Shown here one piece after another: positions 45,100 through 54,076 of a DNA stretch of 64,000 bases. The stretch lies in contig NZ_KB913037.1 of the NCBI RefSeq assembly GCF_000384295.1, positions 1,407,975-1,471,974 of the forward strand, given 5' to 3'. The notes beneath the pieces were generated by a model. It ran no database searches, was not told where the DNA came from, and saw only the letters and a program-made list of their open reading frames with translations. The position numbers and the translations under genes were made by a program. Source of the DNA: Amycolatopsis balhimycina FH 1894 (lineage in GTDB: Bacteria; Actinomycetota; Actinomycetes; Mycobacteriales; Pseudonocardiaceae). Every line of letters begins with the position of its first letter. Within the stretch, counting starts at the first letter, position 1.

Positions 45100-47391
45100 A
45101 TGCGGGGCCGACTCGCGCGCGCGAGCGTGTTCCTGGGTGCCGCCGTGGTCGCGGTGGGCGGGCTCGTCGTCGCCGGGACCGGGCACGGCTACCCCGCCCA
45201 AGACGTCCGGATGCGGTCGGGCTCAGCCTGGCTGGCTTCCTCCGGTGTCGGTCAGGTGAGCCTGCTCGACGGGACCTCGGCCGAGGTCGCGGCGCAGGTG
45301 CAGGTCGGCCCGCCCGGGCACGCGCTCGACGTCGTCCAGCGGGACTCGACCGCCTACGCCGTCGACCGCAGCGCGGGCACCGTGCGCCGGGTCGACGGCG
45401 CGACCTTCGAACCCGCCGCGCCGGTCACCCCGATCGACCAGGCCCGCGACGGGCTGACCGCGTTCGCCGGCACCGACACTCTGTACACTTTGGACACTCA
45501 GCGCGGGCTGCTGGCCGGCCGCGACCCGCTCACCCTGGCCCCGCGCGGCGCCCCGCTGTCCCTGGCGGCGCGGCTGACCGCGGGCACCGCCGCCCTCGAC
45601 GACGCCGACCGGCTCTGGACCGTCGACGACGCGACCGGCGACCTGACCTGGATCGCGGGCGGGACCCGCACCACGCACCGCGGGCTGGTCCCGCCCGGCC
45701 GGAACGTCCTCGCCGCCGCCGGCGGCCTGCTCGTGGTGGTCAGCCCAGGCGCGCGGACCGCCACCAGCGTCTCCCCGGTGACCGGCGAGGTCGCCGCCAC
45801 CATCCCGCTCGACCTGCGCCCCGACGACACCGTCCAGGTGAGCGGTTCCCCGCACCACGACCGGGTGTACGTCGTCGTCTCGCGGGGCCTGCTCGACATC
45901 TGCGACCTCGGCGCCGCGACCTGTGACACCGTCGTCCCGCTCGACGCGGCCGACCGGCGGCTCGGCGCGGCCGTCGAAGCCGGCGACCGGCTGTTCGTTC
46001 CGGACTACTCCACCGGCCAGGTCACCATCGTCGACCTCACGCACCCGTCGGTGCTCGCCCGGTCGAAGGTGCTCACCCCGCCGGCGCCGTTCCAGCTCTT
46101 CAACCGCGACGGGATCGTCTTCTTCAACGACCCCGCCAGCGAGCGCGCCGGGGTGATCCGCCTCGACGGCGGCGTTCGCCCGATCGCGAAGTACGACCCG
46201 GCGGACCCGCACAAGGGCCTCCACGACGACCACCCCGTTCCCTCGGTACCGCCGACGCCGAGCGGGCAGCAACCGCCTCCGGACCAGACCCCGCCGGGAA
46301 CGACGCCGACGTCGGTACCGGCGCCACCCACCGGTGTCCCGGGCACGCCGACCGGGCCGGACCCGGTCCCGCCCGCGACCGGCGTCCCGACGACCGGCGT
46401 CCCCCCGACCGGTCCGCCGGCCGTGGCACCGGACCTGCGGGTCACCCTGTCGAAGACGACTCCGCAGCCGGGCGAGGACATTTCGCTGCGCGTCGACAAC
46501 GCGGCGGGCGGCGCGCCGGTCACCGCGCGGTGGGACTTCGGGGACGGCAGCCAGGCGGACGGCGTGACCGTCACGCACCACTGGACCACCGAGAAGACCT
46601 ACCAGGTGAGCGTGCGGGCGACCGTGGACGGGCAGGAAGCGGCGACGTCGGCGAGCGTGCAGGTCACGCCGCCGCCGTCGGTCACCGTGCCGGACGTCGT
46701 CGGCATGCCCGAGGCGGGCGCGCGCGGTGCCCTCACCGCGGCGAACCTCGTTCCGGTCGTGACCCGCAGCGCCAGCAACACCGTCCCCGCCGGGGTCGTC
46801 CTCGCCCAGACGCCGAAGGGCGGCACGAGCGCGGCACCGCGGACCCAGGTCACGATCACGGTTTCCAGTGGCAAGCCCGCTCCGGTCGACCTGATGGCCC
46901 GCGCTGCCGGCGCGAGCTGGACCACCGGCGCGGGCACCCTGCCGTTCAACGGCAACGACGGCGACGCCCGCGGTTTCGCGCTCACCCGGCACGGGCGGAC
47001 CGAAGGCGGCTGTGCGCTGGAGGACGGCACCGCGCCGGACCCGTACCTGGAGACCCATCCGCAGTGGGTGGACAACGGCTTCATCAACGGCGTCTACACC
47101 TTGCCCCGGCCGATCGCCGCGGGCGACCACTTCCGCTCGAAGATCGGTTTCGTCTGGTGCAACCCGAACGAAGCCGGCGACGCGACTTTTGTGGTGTCGG
47201 TCATCGGGCCCGGCGGAGCGGCCACCGACGTCGCCCGGGTGCGCGACACCTCGGCGGACCGGGTCATGCGCCAGATCGACGCCGACCTCTCCGCCCACGC
47301 GGGGGCCACGCAGATCCGGCTCCGGATCGAGGCGGGCGCGTCCGCCGGACAGGACTGGGCGTCCTGGATCGGCCCGCGGATCGGCGCGTGA
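45100..47391 (+). CDS. Large secreted protein: beta-propeller, Pro-rich linker, PKD and PASTA domains
   Basis: A 763-aa exported protein. Residues 1-27 are a signal peptide or anchor. Residues 40-370 form a WD/YVTN-like propeller of short repeats (TAYAVDRSAGTVRRVDGATF, TLYTLDTQRGLLAG, LWTVDDATGDLTWI). A Pro/Thr-rich spacer of about 70 residues follows, then a PKD domain (WDFGDGSQADGVTVTHHW) and one PASTA repeat (VTVPDVVGMPEAGARGALTA). The last 170 residues are an unassigned domain with two Cys pairs. The layout fits a cell-wall-spanning protein that meets muropeptides through PASTA. In relatives such genes often go with an ECF sigma or Ser/Thr kinase; none is here. Confidence 0.83.
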   Translation: MRGRLARASVFLGAAVVAVGGLVVAGTGHGYPAQDVRMRSGSAWLASSGVGQVSLLDGTSAEVAAQVQVGPPGHALDVVQRDSTAYAVDRSAGTVRRVDGATFEPAAPVTPIDQARDGLTAFAGTDTLYTLDTQRGLLAGRDPLTLAPRGAPLSLAARLTAGTAALDDADRLWTVDDATGDLTWIAGGTRTTHRGLVPPGRNVLAAAGGLLVVVSPGARTATSVSPVTGEVAATIPLDLRPDDTVQVSGSPHHDRVYVVVSRGLLDICDLGAATCDTVVPLDAADRRLGAAVEAGDRLFVPDYSTGQVTIVDLTHPSVLARSKVLTPPAPFQLFNRDGIVFFNDPASERAGVIRLDGGVRPIAKYDPADPHKGLHDDHPVPSVPPTPSGQQPPPDQTPPGTTPTSVPAPPTGVPGTPTGPDPVPPATGVPTTGVPPTGPPAVAPDLRVTLSKTTPQPGEDISLRVDNAAGGAPVTARWDFGDGSQADGVTVTHHWTTEKTYQVSVRATVDGQEAATSASVQVTPPPSVTVPDVVGMPEAGARGALTAANLVPVVTRSASNTVPAGVVLAQTPKGGTSAAPRTQVTITVSSGKPAPVDLMARAAGASWTTGAGTLPFNGNDGDARGFALTRHGRTEGGCALEDGTAPDPYLETHPQWVDNGFINGVYTLPRPIAAGDHFRSKIGFVWCNPNEAGDATFVVSVIGPGGAATDVARVRDTSADRVMRQIDADLSAHAGATQIRLRIEAGASAGQDWASWIGPRIGA

Positions 47392-47394
47392 CCC

Positions 47395-48198
47395 TCAGCC
47401 GAACGCGGCCAGCGCGAGCGGCTCCCACTTCCGCCACCCGGCCAGCCGCTCCTGGTACTCGGCTTCGACCGCTGTGAGGGACTTGCCGAAGAACATCCGG
47501 TGCGGCGGGTCGTCGGTGTCCGCGAGCTCCAGCAGCGGCGCCCGGGTCGCCCGCGGATCGCCGAGGTCCCACTCGATCCGGCCCGCCTCGCGAACCCCGT
47601 CGTAGTCCGGGTCCGGCGCGCTTTGCCGGACACTGCCACCCCCGAAGTCCGTCCGGTACGGGCCGGGCTCCAGGCAGATGACGTCGATCCCGAACGACGC
47701 GACCTCCTGCCGCAGGGACTCCGAAAGCCCTTCCACGGCCCACTTCGACGCGTGGTAGGCACCGATGCCGGGGAACGCGCGGATGCCGCCTTCACTGGTG
47801 ACCTGGATGATCCGGCCACGCCCCTGCCGTCGCATGATCGGCAGCGCCGCCTGGGTCAGCCAGAGCGTGCCGAAGAAGTTCGTCTCGAGCTCCGCGCGGA
47901 CCTCCTCCTCGGTGAGCTCCTCGACCATCCCGAAGTGCCCGTAACCGGCGTTGTTCACCAGCACGTCCAGTGAACCGAACTCGGCCGCCGCCCGCTGCAC
48001 CGCGTCGACGGCGGCGGCGCGGTCGGTGACGTCCAGCCGCAGGGGCAGCACGGCGTCGCCGTACCGCTCCACGAGCGGACGCAGGCTCTCGGCGTCCCGG
48101 GCGGTGGCCGCGACCCGGTCACCACGCTCGAGCGCCGCTTCGGCCCACTCCCGGCCGAAGCCCTTGGAAGTCCCGGTGATGAACCAGCTCTTCGTCAC
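47395..48198 (-). CDS. Short-chain dehydrogenase/reductase
   Basis: NAD(P)-dependent SDR of 267 aa (classical type). Cofactor loop GTSKGFG, adenine-ring NNAGYG, catalytic Ser in VTSEGG, and YHASK (Tyr and Lys). GTG 48198 has AGGAAGG eight bases upstream and begins TKSWFITGT, the usual start; reading further upstream runs into the divergent TetR gene. The pair is divergent with a palindromic operator between, so the TetR protein very likely represses it. Substrate unknown; close relatives are annotated only as oxidoreductases. Confidence 0.9.
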   Translation of the reverse strand: MTKSWFITGTSKGFGREWAEAALERGDRVAATARDAESLRPLVERYGDAVLPLRLDVTDRAAAVDAVQRAAAEFGSLDVLVNNAGYGHFGMVEELTEEEVRAELETNFFGTLWLTQAALPIMRRQGRGRIIQVTSEGGIRAFPGIGAYHASKWAVEGLSESLRQEVASFGIDVICLEPGPYRTDFGGGSVRQSAPDPDYDGVREAGRIEWDLGDPRATRAPLLELADTDDPPHRMFFGKSLTAVEAEYQERLAGWRKWEPLALAAFG

Positions 48199-48252
48199 GA
48201 CACGTACCTTCCTGTTCGAATTTCTACGTCCTGAGCTAACAGTAGCATGGAC

Positions 48253-48264
48253 TGCATTAATGCA
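48253..48264. promoter_or_regulatory. Palindromic operator between SDR and TetR genes
   Basis: TGCATTAATGCA, a perfect 12-bp palindrome in an otherwise GC-rich region, 22 bases before the TetR ATG at 48286 and 55 bases before the SDR start. It is placed to block both divergent promoters. Confidence 0.65.
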
Positions 48265-48285
48265 TCGAGTGGTAGAGTCGTGGCC

Positions 48286-48942
48286 ATGACCGTGAGCGAT
48301 GGCCGCCGTGAGCGCAAGAAGGCCCAGACCCGGGCCCGGATCCAGGAAGCGGCCCTGGACCTCTTCGCGAGCCAGGGCTACCGGGAAACGACGATCGCGC
48401 AGATCGCCGCGCGTGCCGACGTCGCGACCCGCACGGTCACGCTGCACTTCCCGGCCAAGGACGACCTGCTCTTCGCCGACGACCCGTTCACCGCGGAGTC
48501 GCTCGAACGGTGGCTGCGCGAGCGAAAGCCGGACACCACGCTCGACGCGGTCCGCGGCTGGATGCACGCGACCATGCGCGAACTCGACGAGCGCGACCAC
48601 GACTCGGGCGTGGACCCCGGCCTGATCTGGCAACGCCGCGCCCTCCGCGCGCGGCTGCTCATGGCCGACGACGACCTCCGCGGCCGCGCCCGCGCCGGTT
48701 ACCGCGACCTCGAACTTCCGATAGCCGAGGGCATCGCCGAAGACCTCGGCCTGCCGGCGGACGCCCTGCTCCCCCGGCTCACCGCCGCCACCGTCGTCAC
48801 CGGCCTCCGCGAGATCTACGTGACACGCGAAGGCCAGGCTCAGGCGCGGTCGGCGGCGAGCGACCTGTCCCCCCTCGTGGACGAAGTGCTCGCCTTCGCC
48901 GAGGCCGGCCTCCGCGGCGCCCGGCCCCGACCCGGCGCGTAG
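48286..48942 (+). CDS. TetR-family transcriptional regulator
   Basis: A 218-aa regulator. The helix-turn-helix covers about residues 10-55 (ARIQEAALDLFASQGYRETT, then IAARADVATRTVTLHFPAKD). The C-terminal domain is helical, without recognisable ligand motifs. ATG 48286 (MTVSDGRRERKK) is preferred over ATG 48247, which would translate the operator. It is divergent from the SDR gene, its probable target. It ends 195 bases before an MFS transporter gene on the same strand, which might also be controlled. Confidence 0.88.
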   Translation: MTVSDGRRERKKAQTRARIQEAALDLFASQGYRETTIAQIAARADVATRTVTLHFPAKDDLLFADDPFTAESLERWLRERKPDTTLDAVRGWMHATMRELDERDHDSGVDPGLIWQRRALRARLLMADDDLRGRARAGYRDLELPIAEGIAEDLGLPADALLPRLTAATVVTGLREIYVTREGQAQARSAASDLSPLVDEVLAFAEAGLRGARPRPGA

Positions 48943-49137
48943 GGATTACTCCGGCCCGGCGATTACTCCGGACGTGCCGATGCACGCCCATCCGCATGGC
49001 CGTCAGGACACCTTAGAACCGTTGAGCGACAAGCAACTTCGGCCATCCGTCAGGTGACCGATGTCTGTCGGCCGCTTACCACGAAACATTGTTCTACGGA
49101 GTCATGACGCTCCGGCCTCGAAACCCGAGGAGGAGCG

Positions 49138-50286
49138 ATGTCCCGTGCTACCACCACCGTCTCCACTCTCGTGATCTTCCTTCTGGCCATCAACCTGCGG
49201 CCTGCCGTGACCAGCCTGGGTGCGGCCCTGCCGGACATCTCGGTCGCCGGTGGCCTCGTCGCCGCGGTGCTCGTCGCGTTGCCCCTGTGGGCGATCGGGC
49301 TCGGCGGCTGGGCAACGCCCTGGCTGTGCGGCCGGCTGGGGACCTACCGGACCGTCGCCGTGGCCCTCGCCGGGCTGGTGCTGTCGCTGTCCGGGCGCGT
49401 CCTCGGAGGCGCCGCGCCACTGCTGACCGGGACGGCGCTGGCGTGCCTGTCCATCGCCGTGCTCGGCACCATCCTGCCGCTGCTGGCCAAGGGGTCCGCC
49501 GCCTTCACCTTCGGACTCGGGCTCGGCAGCACCGCCGGTGCGCTGGTCACCCCCGCGGTCGTCATGTCGTCGTCGTGGCGGGCCGCCCTCGGCCTGTGGG
49601 CCATCGTGGGGCTGCTGGCCCTGCAGGCGTGGCAGCGCATGCCCGGCGAATTCCCGGCGCCGCAGCGGACCTCCGGGGCGACGCCCGCTTTCGCGCTGAC
49701 CATCCACTTCGGACTCATTTCGACGGTGACGTTCCTGGTCATGGGCTGGCTCCCCGGCATCCTGCGCGGCGCCGGAGTCCCGGCGACGACGGCGGGCGGG
49801 TGCCTCGCGCTGTCGATGGCCATGGGGTTGCCCATGATGCTGCTGGTTCCGGGCTGGACGCGCCGGTGGCGCAACCAGACCCTGCTCGTCATCACGCTGG
49901 CCACGCCCAACGTCATCGGGGTGACCGGCCTGCTCCTCGCCCCGGCGGCCGCGCCCTGGCTGTGGGCCGTGGCCACCGGCACGGGCATGGGTTCGCTCGC
50001 GTTCGTCCTGACGACGATCTCGCTGCGCAGCAAGGACAGCTCGCTCTCGCTGTCCGCCGTCGTCCAGGGCGTGGGGTACGTCATCGCCGGCTTCGGCGTG
50101 CTGGCCTGCGGCTGGCTGCACACGCACACCGGGAGCTGGCGGACTCCGCTGCTGCTGGTCCTGGCGATCCTGCTCGGCCAGGTCTACAGCGGGCACATCG
50201 CCGTCACGCGCCGGACCGCGGCGCCGCGGGTCGTGCCCCCGCTCACCGTGCGCCGCCAGGGGGACGCCCCGGAGCTCGGGGTGTGA
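49138..50286 (+). CDS. MFS transporter, CynX/NimT family
   Basis: Inner membrane carrier of 382 aa with about twelve helices. The first helix, LLAINLRPAVTSLGAALPDI, is the diagnostic signature of the CynX/NimT group (cyanate, 2-nitroimidazole). The cytoplasmic half-loop is short, and SLRSKDSSLSLSAVVQGVGY is the typical segment before helix 11. GAGGAGGAGC precedes ATG 49138. It converges on the LuxR-type gene with two bases between stop codons. Substrate cannot be inferred. Confidence 0.88.
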   Translation: MSRATTTVSTLVIFLLAINLRPAVTSLGAALPDISVAGGLVAAVLVALPLWAIGLGGWATPWLCGRLGTYRTVAVALAGLVLSLSGRVLGGAAPLLTGTALACLSIAVLGTILPLLAKGSAAFTFGLGLGSTAGALVTPAVVMSSSWRAALGLWAIVGLLALQAWQRMPGEFPAPQRTSGATPAFALTIHFGLISTVTFLVMGWLPGILRGAGVPATTAGGCLALSMAMGLPMMLLVPGWTRRWRNQTLLVITLATPNVIGVTGLLLAPAAAPWLWAVATGTGMGSLAFVLTTISLRSKDSSLSLSAVVQGVGYVIAGFGVLACGWLHTHTGSWRTPLLLVLAILLGQVYSGHIAVTRRTAAPRVVPPLTVRRQGDAPELGV

Positions 50287-50288
50287 GC

Positions 50289-53120
50289 TCAGCCCGAGGC
50301 GGACTGGTGGCGCGCGGCTTCCCGGGCGATGTCGATCCGCGAATGCACGTCGAGCTTGGTCAGGATGTGCGAAACGTGCGTGCCGACCGTGCGCCGGGAC
50401 AGGTAGAGGCGGGCCGCGATCTGCGGGTTCGACAGGCCTTCGACCACGAGGGCCGCGATCCTGCCCTCGGTCGGGGTGAGGCTGTCCCAGCCGCGCGTGG
50501 TCTGGCGGTGCTTCACCGTCGGGCCACGCCGGATGCCCAGCGCCCGGAACAGGGCGCGCAGCCGCGCCACGTCCCATTGCGCGTCCAGCTCCGTGTAGAC
50601 GTCGATGGCGTGGGTGAAGGCCGCCCGCGCCGAGCCGCGGTCTTCGTCACGGGCTCCGGCGAAGGCGATCGCGGCGGCTTCCAGGGCCTTCGCCTGGGAG
50701 AGCGGCCGGCCCGCGTCGCGGTAGCCGTCGGCGGCACGCAGCAACATCGTCCCGTCCCGCTCGAGCAGGCCGCGGCAGTACAGGGCCAGCGCGCGGCGAT
50801 GCGACACGGTGGGTTCGGCGGCGATCGCCCGCGCGCGGGCCGCCATCTCCGCCGCGATCCGCTCGTCGCCGACCGTCACGGCCAGCCGGGCGACCTCCCC
50901 CAGCAGGTCCTCCCCCGCGTCTTCGCGGGCCAGCACGGCGGTCAGCACGGCGAGCGCCCGATCCGGCGCGCCGGCGTGCTCGAAGGCGAGGCTGCGGGCC
51001 CGCGCGAGGGGTTCCACGACCCGGTCGCCGATGCGTTCGGAGTACAGCGCCGCGACGTCGAGGTGCCGGCGGGCCGCGGCCGGCTCGCCGCGGTGGAAGT
51101 GGATGATCGCGGCGACACCGCGGTCGCAGCACACCACGTTCGGGTCCTTGCGCTCGTCCGCGACGACGTCCACCTCGGCCAGCGCGTCGTCCCACCGGCC
51201 GGCGCCCAGCAGCAACCGGCCGAGCGCGCTCTGGACCTCGGTCAGCCGCACGACGCTGCCGGTGCGGTCGGCCAGCTCACGCGCCTGGCCGGCGGCGGTG
51301 AGCGCGTCGGTGTAGCGGTCCAGCGCGCCGAAGGTGACCGACTGGTTGATGCGCAGCAACAGGGTGAGGTCGATCAGCTCGGGGTCGCCCCGCACGACGG
51401 CCATCGCGCGCTCGAACAGCGGCAGTGCGCCGGCCCAGTCGCCCCGCGTCATCGCGACCAGGCTCAGCACGTGCAGCGCCCACCCGGTCGACCAGCGGTC
51501 TTCGTCCGAGCCGAGCTCGGTCAGGGCCGCGGAAGCGGCTCGGTGCGCGGCGGCGATCTCACCGAGGTCCCGGCGCGTCCGCGCGATGAGCACCATCAGC
51601 CTGGCGCGGTGGGGGGCCTGCAGGCCCGGCTGGGTCAAGGCTTCGTTCAGCGCGGCGAGGGACTCGGCGGAGCGGCCGGTCGTCGCGCGGCACTGGAGGA
51701 CGGTCGTGTGCAGTTCGACGCGCACGTCGGGATCGCGGACACGGTCCAGGGCGCGGAGGGCGATCCGCTCGGCCTGGGCCAGGTTGCCCACCCGGTAGTA
51801 CGCGTCGGCCAGCCGGCCGGCCAGCGCGCCGGTCAGGGCGTCGTCGAGCGGCGTGTCCCGGACCGCCCGTCTCAGGAGCGCGACGGCGACCACGGGTGCC
51901 TGGCCGATCAACGGCGTGGCCACCTTGAGCAGCCACTGCGCGGCCCAGTCCGGCACCGGCACCCGGCTGTCCGTTGTGGACACCATCGGCAGCAGCTGCC
52001 GCGCGACCCGCTCGACCGGCGCGTTCGCTTCGACCAGTGCCAACGCCGCGTCCTGGTGCCAGGCGACCCGGACCGCCGCCGGCATCTCGTCGTACAACGC
52101 GTGGCGGATCAAGGGGTGCCGGAACGCCAGGTCGTCACCGGCCGCCACCAGCACCCCGGCGGCACGTGCCTCGTCGAGGGCGGGCAGCAGCTCGGCGAGC
52201 GAGCAGTTCCGCACGGTCACCAGGTCCCCGACCGCGAAGCTGTCCCCGAGCAGCGCCGCCGCCCGCAGCACGGTCCGCGCCGCCTCGGACAGGAAGCCCA
52301 GCCGGTCGGCGATCGCCTCCGGCAGGGAGTCCGGCGTGGCCGTGCCGGTCAGCTCCACGATGCCGGCGGTGTCGACTTCCAGGCACGAGCTCCTGGCCAG
52401 CGCGTCGATCAGTTCGGTGAGGTACAACGGGTTCCCGGCCGCGTCGCCGGCCAGCTCCTCCAGCCGGGCACCCGGCTTGCCGCCGGCCAGGGCGGCCACC
52501 AGCTCGAGCACCGCCGGTTCCGCCAGCCTGCCCACCCGCAGCCGCTCGGCGGGCCGGACCATCCGGAACAGCGACCGCAGGTCGTCCCGGCGCGGCACCG
52601 GCCGCAGCACGCCCACCAGCAGCAGCGGAAGCTGCCGGACCGAGCGGGCGAGCCTGCTCCACACCGCCACCGTCGTGGTGTCGGCCCACTGCAGCTCGTC
52701 GACGACCAGCACGGCCGGCCCGTCCTGGCAGAGCTCGTCCACCAGCGCGACCAGCTGCTCGGCGGCCGCGGCGGCGAGGTCGGCGCCCTGGTCCGCGACG
52801 GCTCCGCCGCCCAGCAGCTCGGAAATGCCGTCACGGCGGGGATCCCGCGTGACCGGGGTGATCCGCAGGGCGTCCAGGAGCGGGAGCAGCGGCAGCGCCT
52901 GCCCGAGCTCGTCGCCGGCGCCCCAGTACACCTGGCAACCCGCATCGGCGGCGGCGGTGCAGGCGGCGCGGACCAGCGCGGACTTGCCGATCCCCGGCTC
53001 GCCGTCCACCAGGACGGCACGACCGCGCCCCGCGGCGACGTCACGGACCCAAGCAGCCAGCCGGGACAGTTCGCCGTCCCGGCCGACCAGCAGCTCAGTA
53101 CCGTCCGTGAGCAGTCGCAC
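50289..53120 (-). CDS. LAL-type LuxR family regulator with AAA ATPase domain
   Basis: Large ATP-binding LuxR regulator of 943 aa. The N-terminal AAA/NACHT-like domain has Walker A GEPGIGKSA (residues 40-48) and Walker B AVLVVDELQWAD. A long helical, TPR-like middle (about 350-860) serves as a sensor/scaffold. The C-terminal GerE-type helix-turn-helix is LTPTEGRIAALVVEGLSNPQ and IAARLYLSRRTVGTHVSHIL. Such regulators act as pathway-level activators in antibiotic clusters, but this gene is 20 kb from the NRPS operon and beside an MFS gene, so its target is uncertain. It starts at ATG 53120, and a 956-bp non-coding stretch lies upstream. Confidence 0.92.
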   Translation of the reverse strand: MRLLTDGTELLVGRDGELSRLAAWVRDVAAGRGRAVLVDGEPGIGKSALVRAACTAAADAGCQVYWGAGDELGQALPLLPLLDALRITPVTRDPRRDGISELLGGGAVADQGADLAAAAAEQLVALVDELCQDGPAVLVVDELQWADTTTVAVWSRLARSVRQLPLLLVGVLRPVPRRDDLRSLFRMVRPAERLRVGRLAEPAVLELVAALAGGKPGARLEELAGDAAGNPLYLTELIDALARSSCLEVDTAGIVELTGTATPDSLPEAIADRLGFLSEAARTVLRAAALLGDSFAVGDLVTVRNCSLAELLPALDEARAAGVLVAAGDDLAFRHPLIRHALYDEMPAAVRVAWHQDAALALVEANAPVERVARQLLPMVSTTDSRVPVPDWAAQWLLKVATPLIGQAPVVAVALLRRAVRDTPLDDALTGALAGRLADAYYRVGNLAQAERIALRALDRVRDPDVRVELHTTVLQCRATTGRSAESLAALNEALTQPGLQAPHRARLMVLIARTRRDLGEIAAAHRAASAALTELGSDEDRWSTGWALHVLSLVAMTRGDWAGALPLFERAMAVVRGDPELIDLTLLLRINQSVTFGALDRYTDALTAAGQARELADRTGSVVRLTEVQSALGRLLLGAGRWDDALAEVDVVADERKDPNVVCCDRGVAAIIHFHRGEPAAARRHLDVAALYSERIGDRVVEPLARARSLAFEHAGAPDRALAVLTAVLAREDAGEDLLGEVARLAVTVGDERIAAEMAARARAIAAEPTVSHRRALALYCRGLLERDGTMLLRAADGYRDAGRPLSQAKALEAAAIAFAGARDEDRGSARAAFTHAIDVYTELDAQWDVARLRALFRALGIRRGPTVKHRQTTRGWDSLTPTEGRIAALVVEGLSNPQIAARLYLSRRTVGTHVSHILTKLDVHSRIDIAREAARHQSASG

Positions 53121-54076
53121 ACCGGGATTTTAGAAGTAAAACCTGTTCCCCAACAAGAGGCACACTTCGGAAGCCCGGAACACGCCGGGCCCGTAGTCGA
53201 GATTTCCCCTCGAGGAAACATCCCGTTCGATAAATGTTCCGATTTGTGATCCGGTGTCATTCTGCCACCTGACATTGCCGGCTCGTCAACTGCCCGCCCG
53301 GGCCCGGACGAATGACGCGGCGCCCCGGGCCGACCGCCGCCCGGTCGATCCGGACGAAAGAGGGAACGAGAGCGTCAGGCCCGGCGGACCGGGATCCCCC
53401 ATCGGGAATCCACGCCGCATCCATGGTCAGGACAGCGTTCCGGCCGCGATCGGTCCGCCCCCGCGGGGCGGGACCTTCGATGGTTTCGACGATAGCACTG
53501 CCGTCGCCCCGCCTCCCTGGCCGACGTTCGCGAATTGGCCCGAGATCACCCCGTCCGGCGGCGGCCACCCGCGATGGCGCGACCCGCGGGCCGATTTCGA
53601 TGGAGTGCACGCGCCGGGGTTCGTCGTCGTGGAGCGCCGCGGTTGATTCGTTGTTTTCCGCTTTGGCCGACGCTCTCGGGCCACGTTTTCCGCACTCCAC
53701 GTCCGCGGTGACCGACTGTGATCACCGACGAGGTCCGCCCGCCGCCGGCCGTCCGCCGGCCGGGCGGCAGCCGGCGCGCCGTCGAAGGCCGACGGCCCGA
53801 ATCCGCCACCCCGGCGTCCCTTCCCCCGGGAATCAGCGGCCCATCCCCTTTCGGCCGCGGCAATTCGTAGCACCGTTCGAAGATCGGTCCCGAAAAACAA
53901 GATCTTCGATCAAGAATCCGTGCCGCCATTCTGGTGAATTCCATGGCCCGGCGCGCGACACGCATTGTCAAGTGCTGCCGGTGTCCCTACAGTGGCCTGC
54001 CTGACGCCCGGGAAGTGAATCACGAACCTTCCTTGGATTCGGCACACCAACTGTCATCTCCTGCGAGGAGCAGGCC
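53121..54076. other. 956-bp region without a convincing gene
   Basis: Divergent space between the LuxR-type gene and the substrate-binding protein gene. Reading frames here lack codon bias, have no ribosome sites and show no recognisable motifs. Local AT content is higher near 53870-53940. A 9-bp inverted repeat TCGAAGATC/GATCTTCGA (53877-53885 and 53901-53909) is the only clear structure. The region could hold a small RNA, long leaders or a decayed gene; I cannot tell. Confidence 0.5.

Noticed and set aside
50289..53120. LAL regulator as the pathway-specific activator of the NRPS cluster
   Set aside because: It is 20 kb away with many unrelated genes between; no shared promoter motif was found.
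53257..53700. Minus-strand 147-codon frame in the gene-poor region
   Set aside because: No ribosome site, low-complexity Arg/Gly/Pro composition and no recognisable fold.
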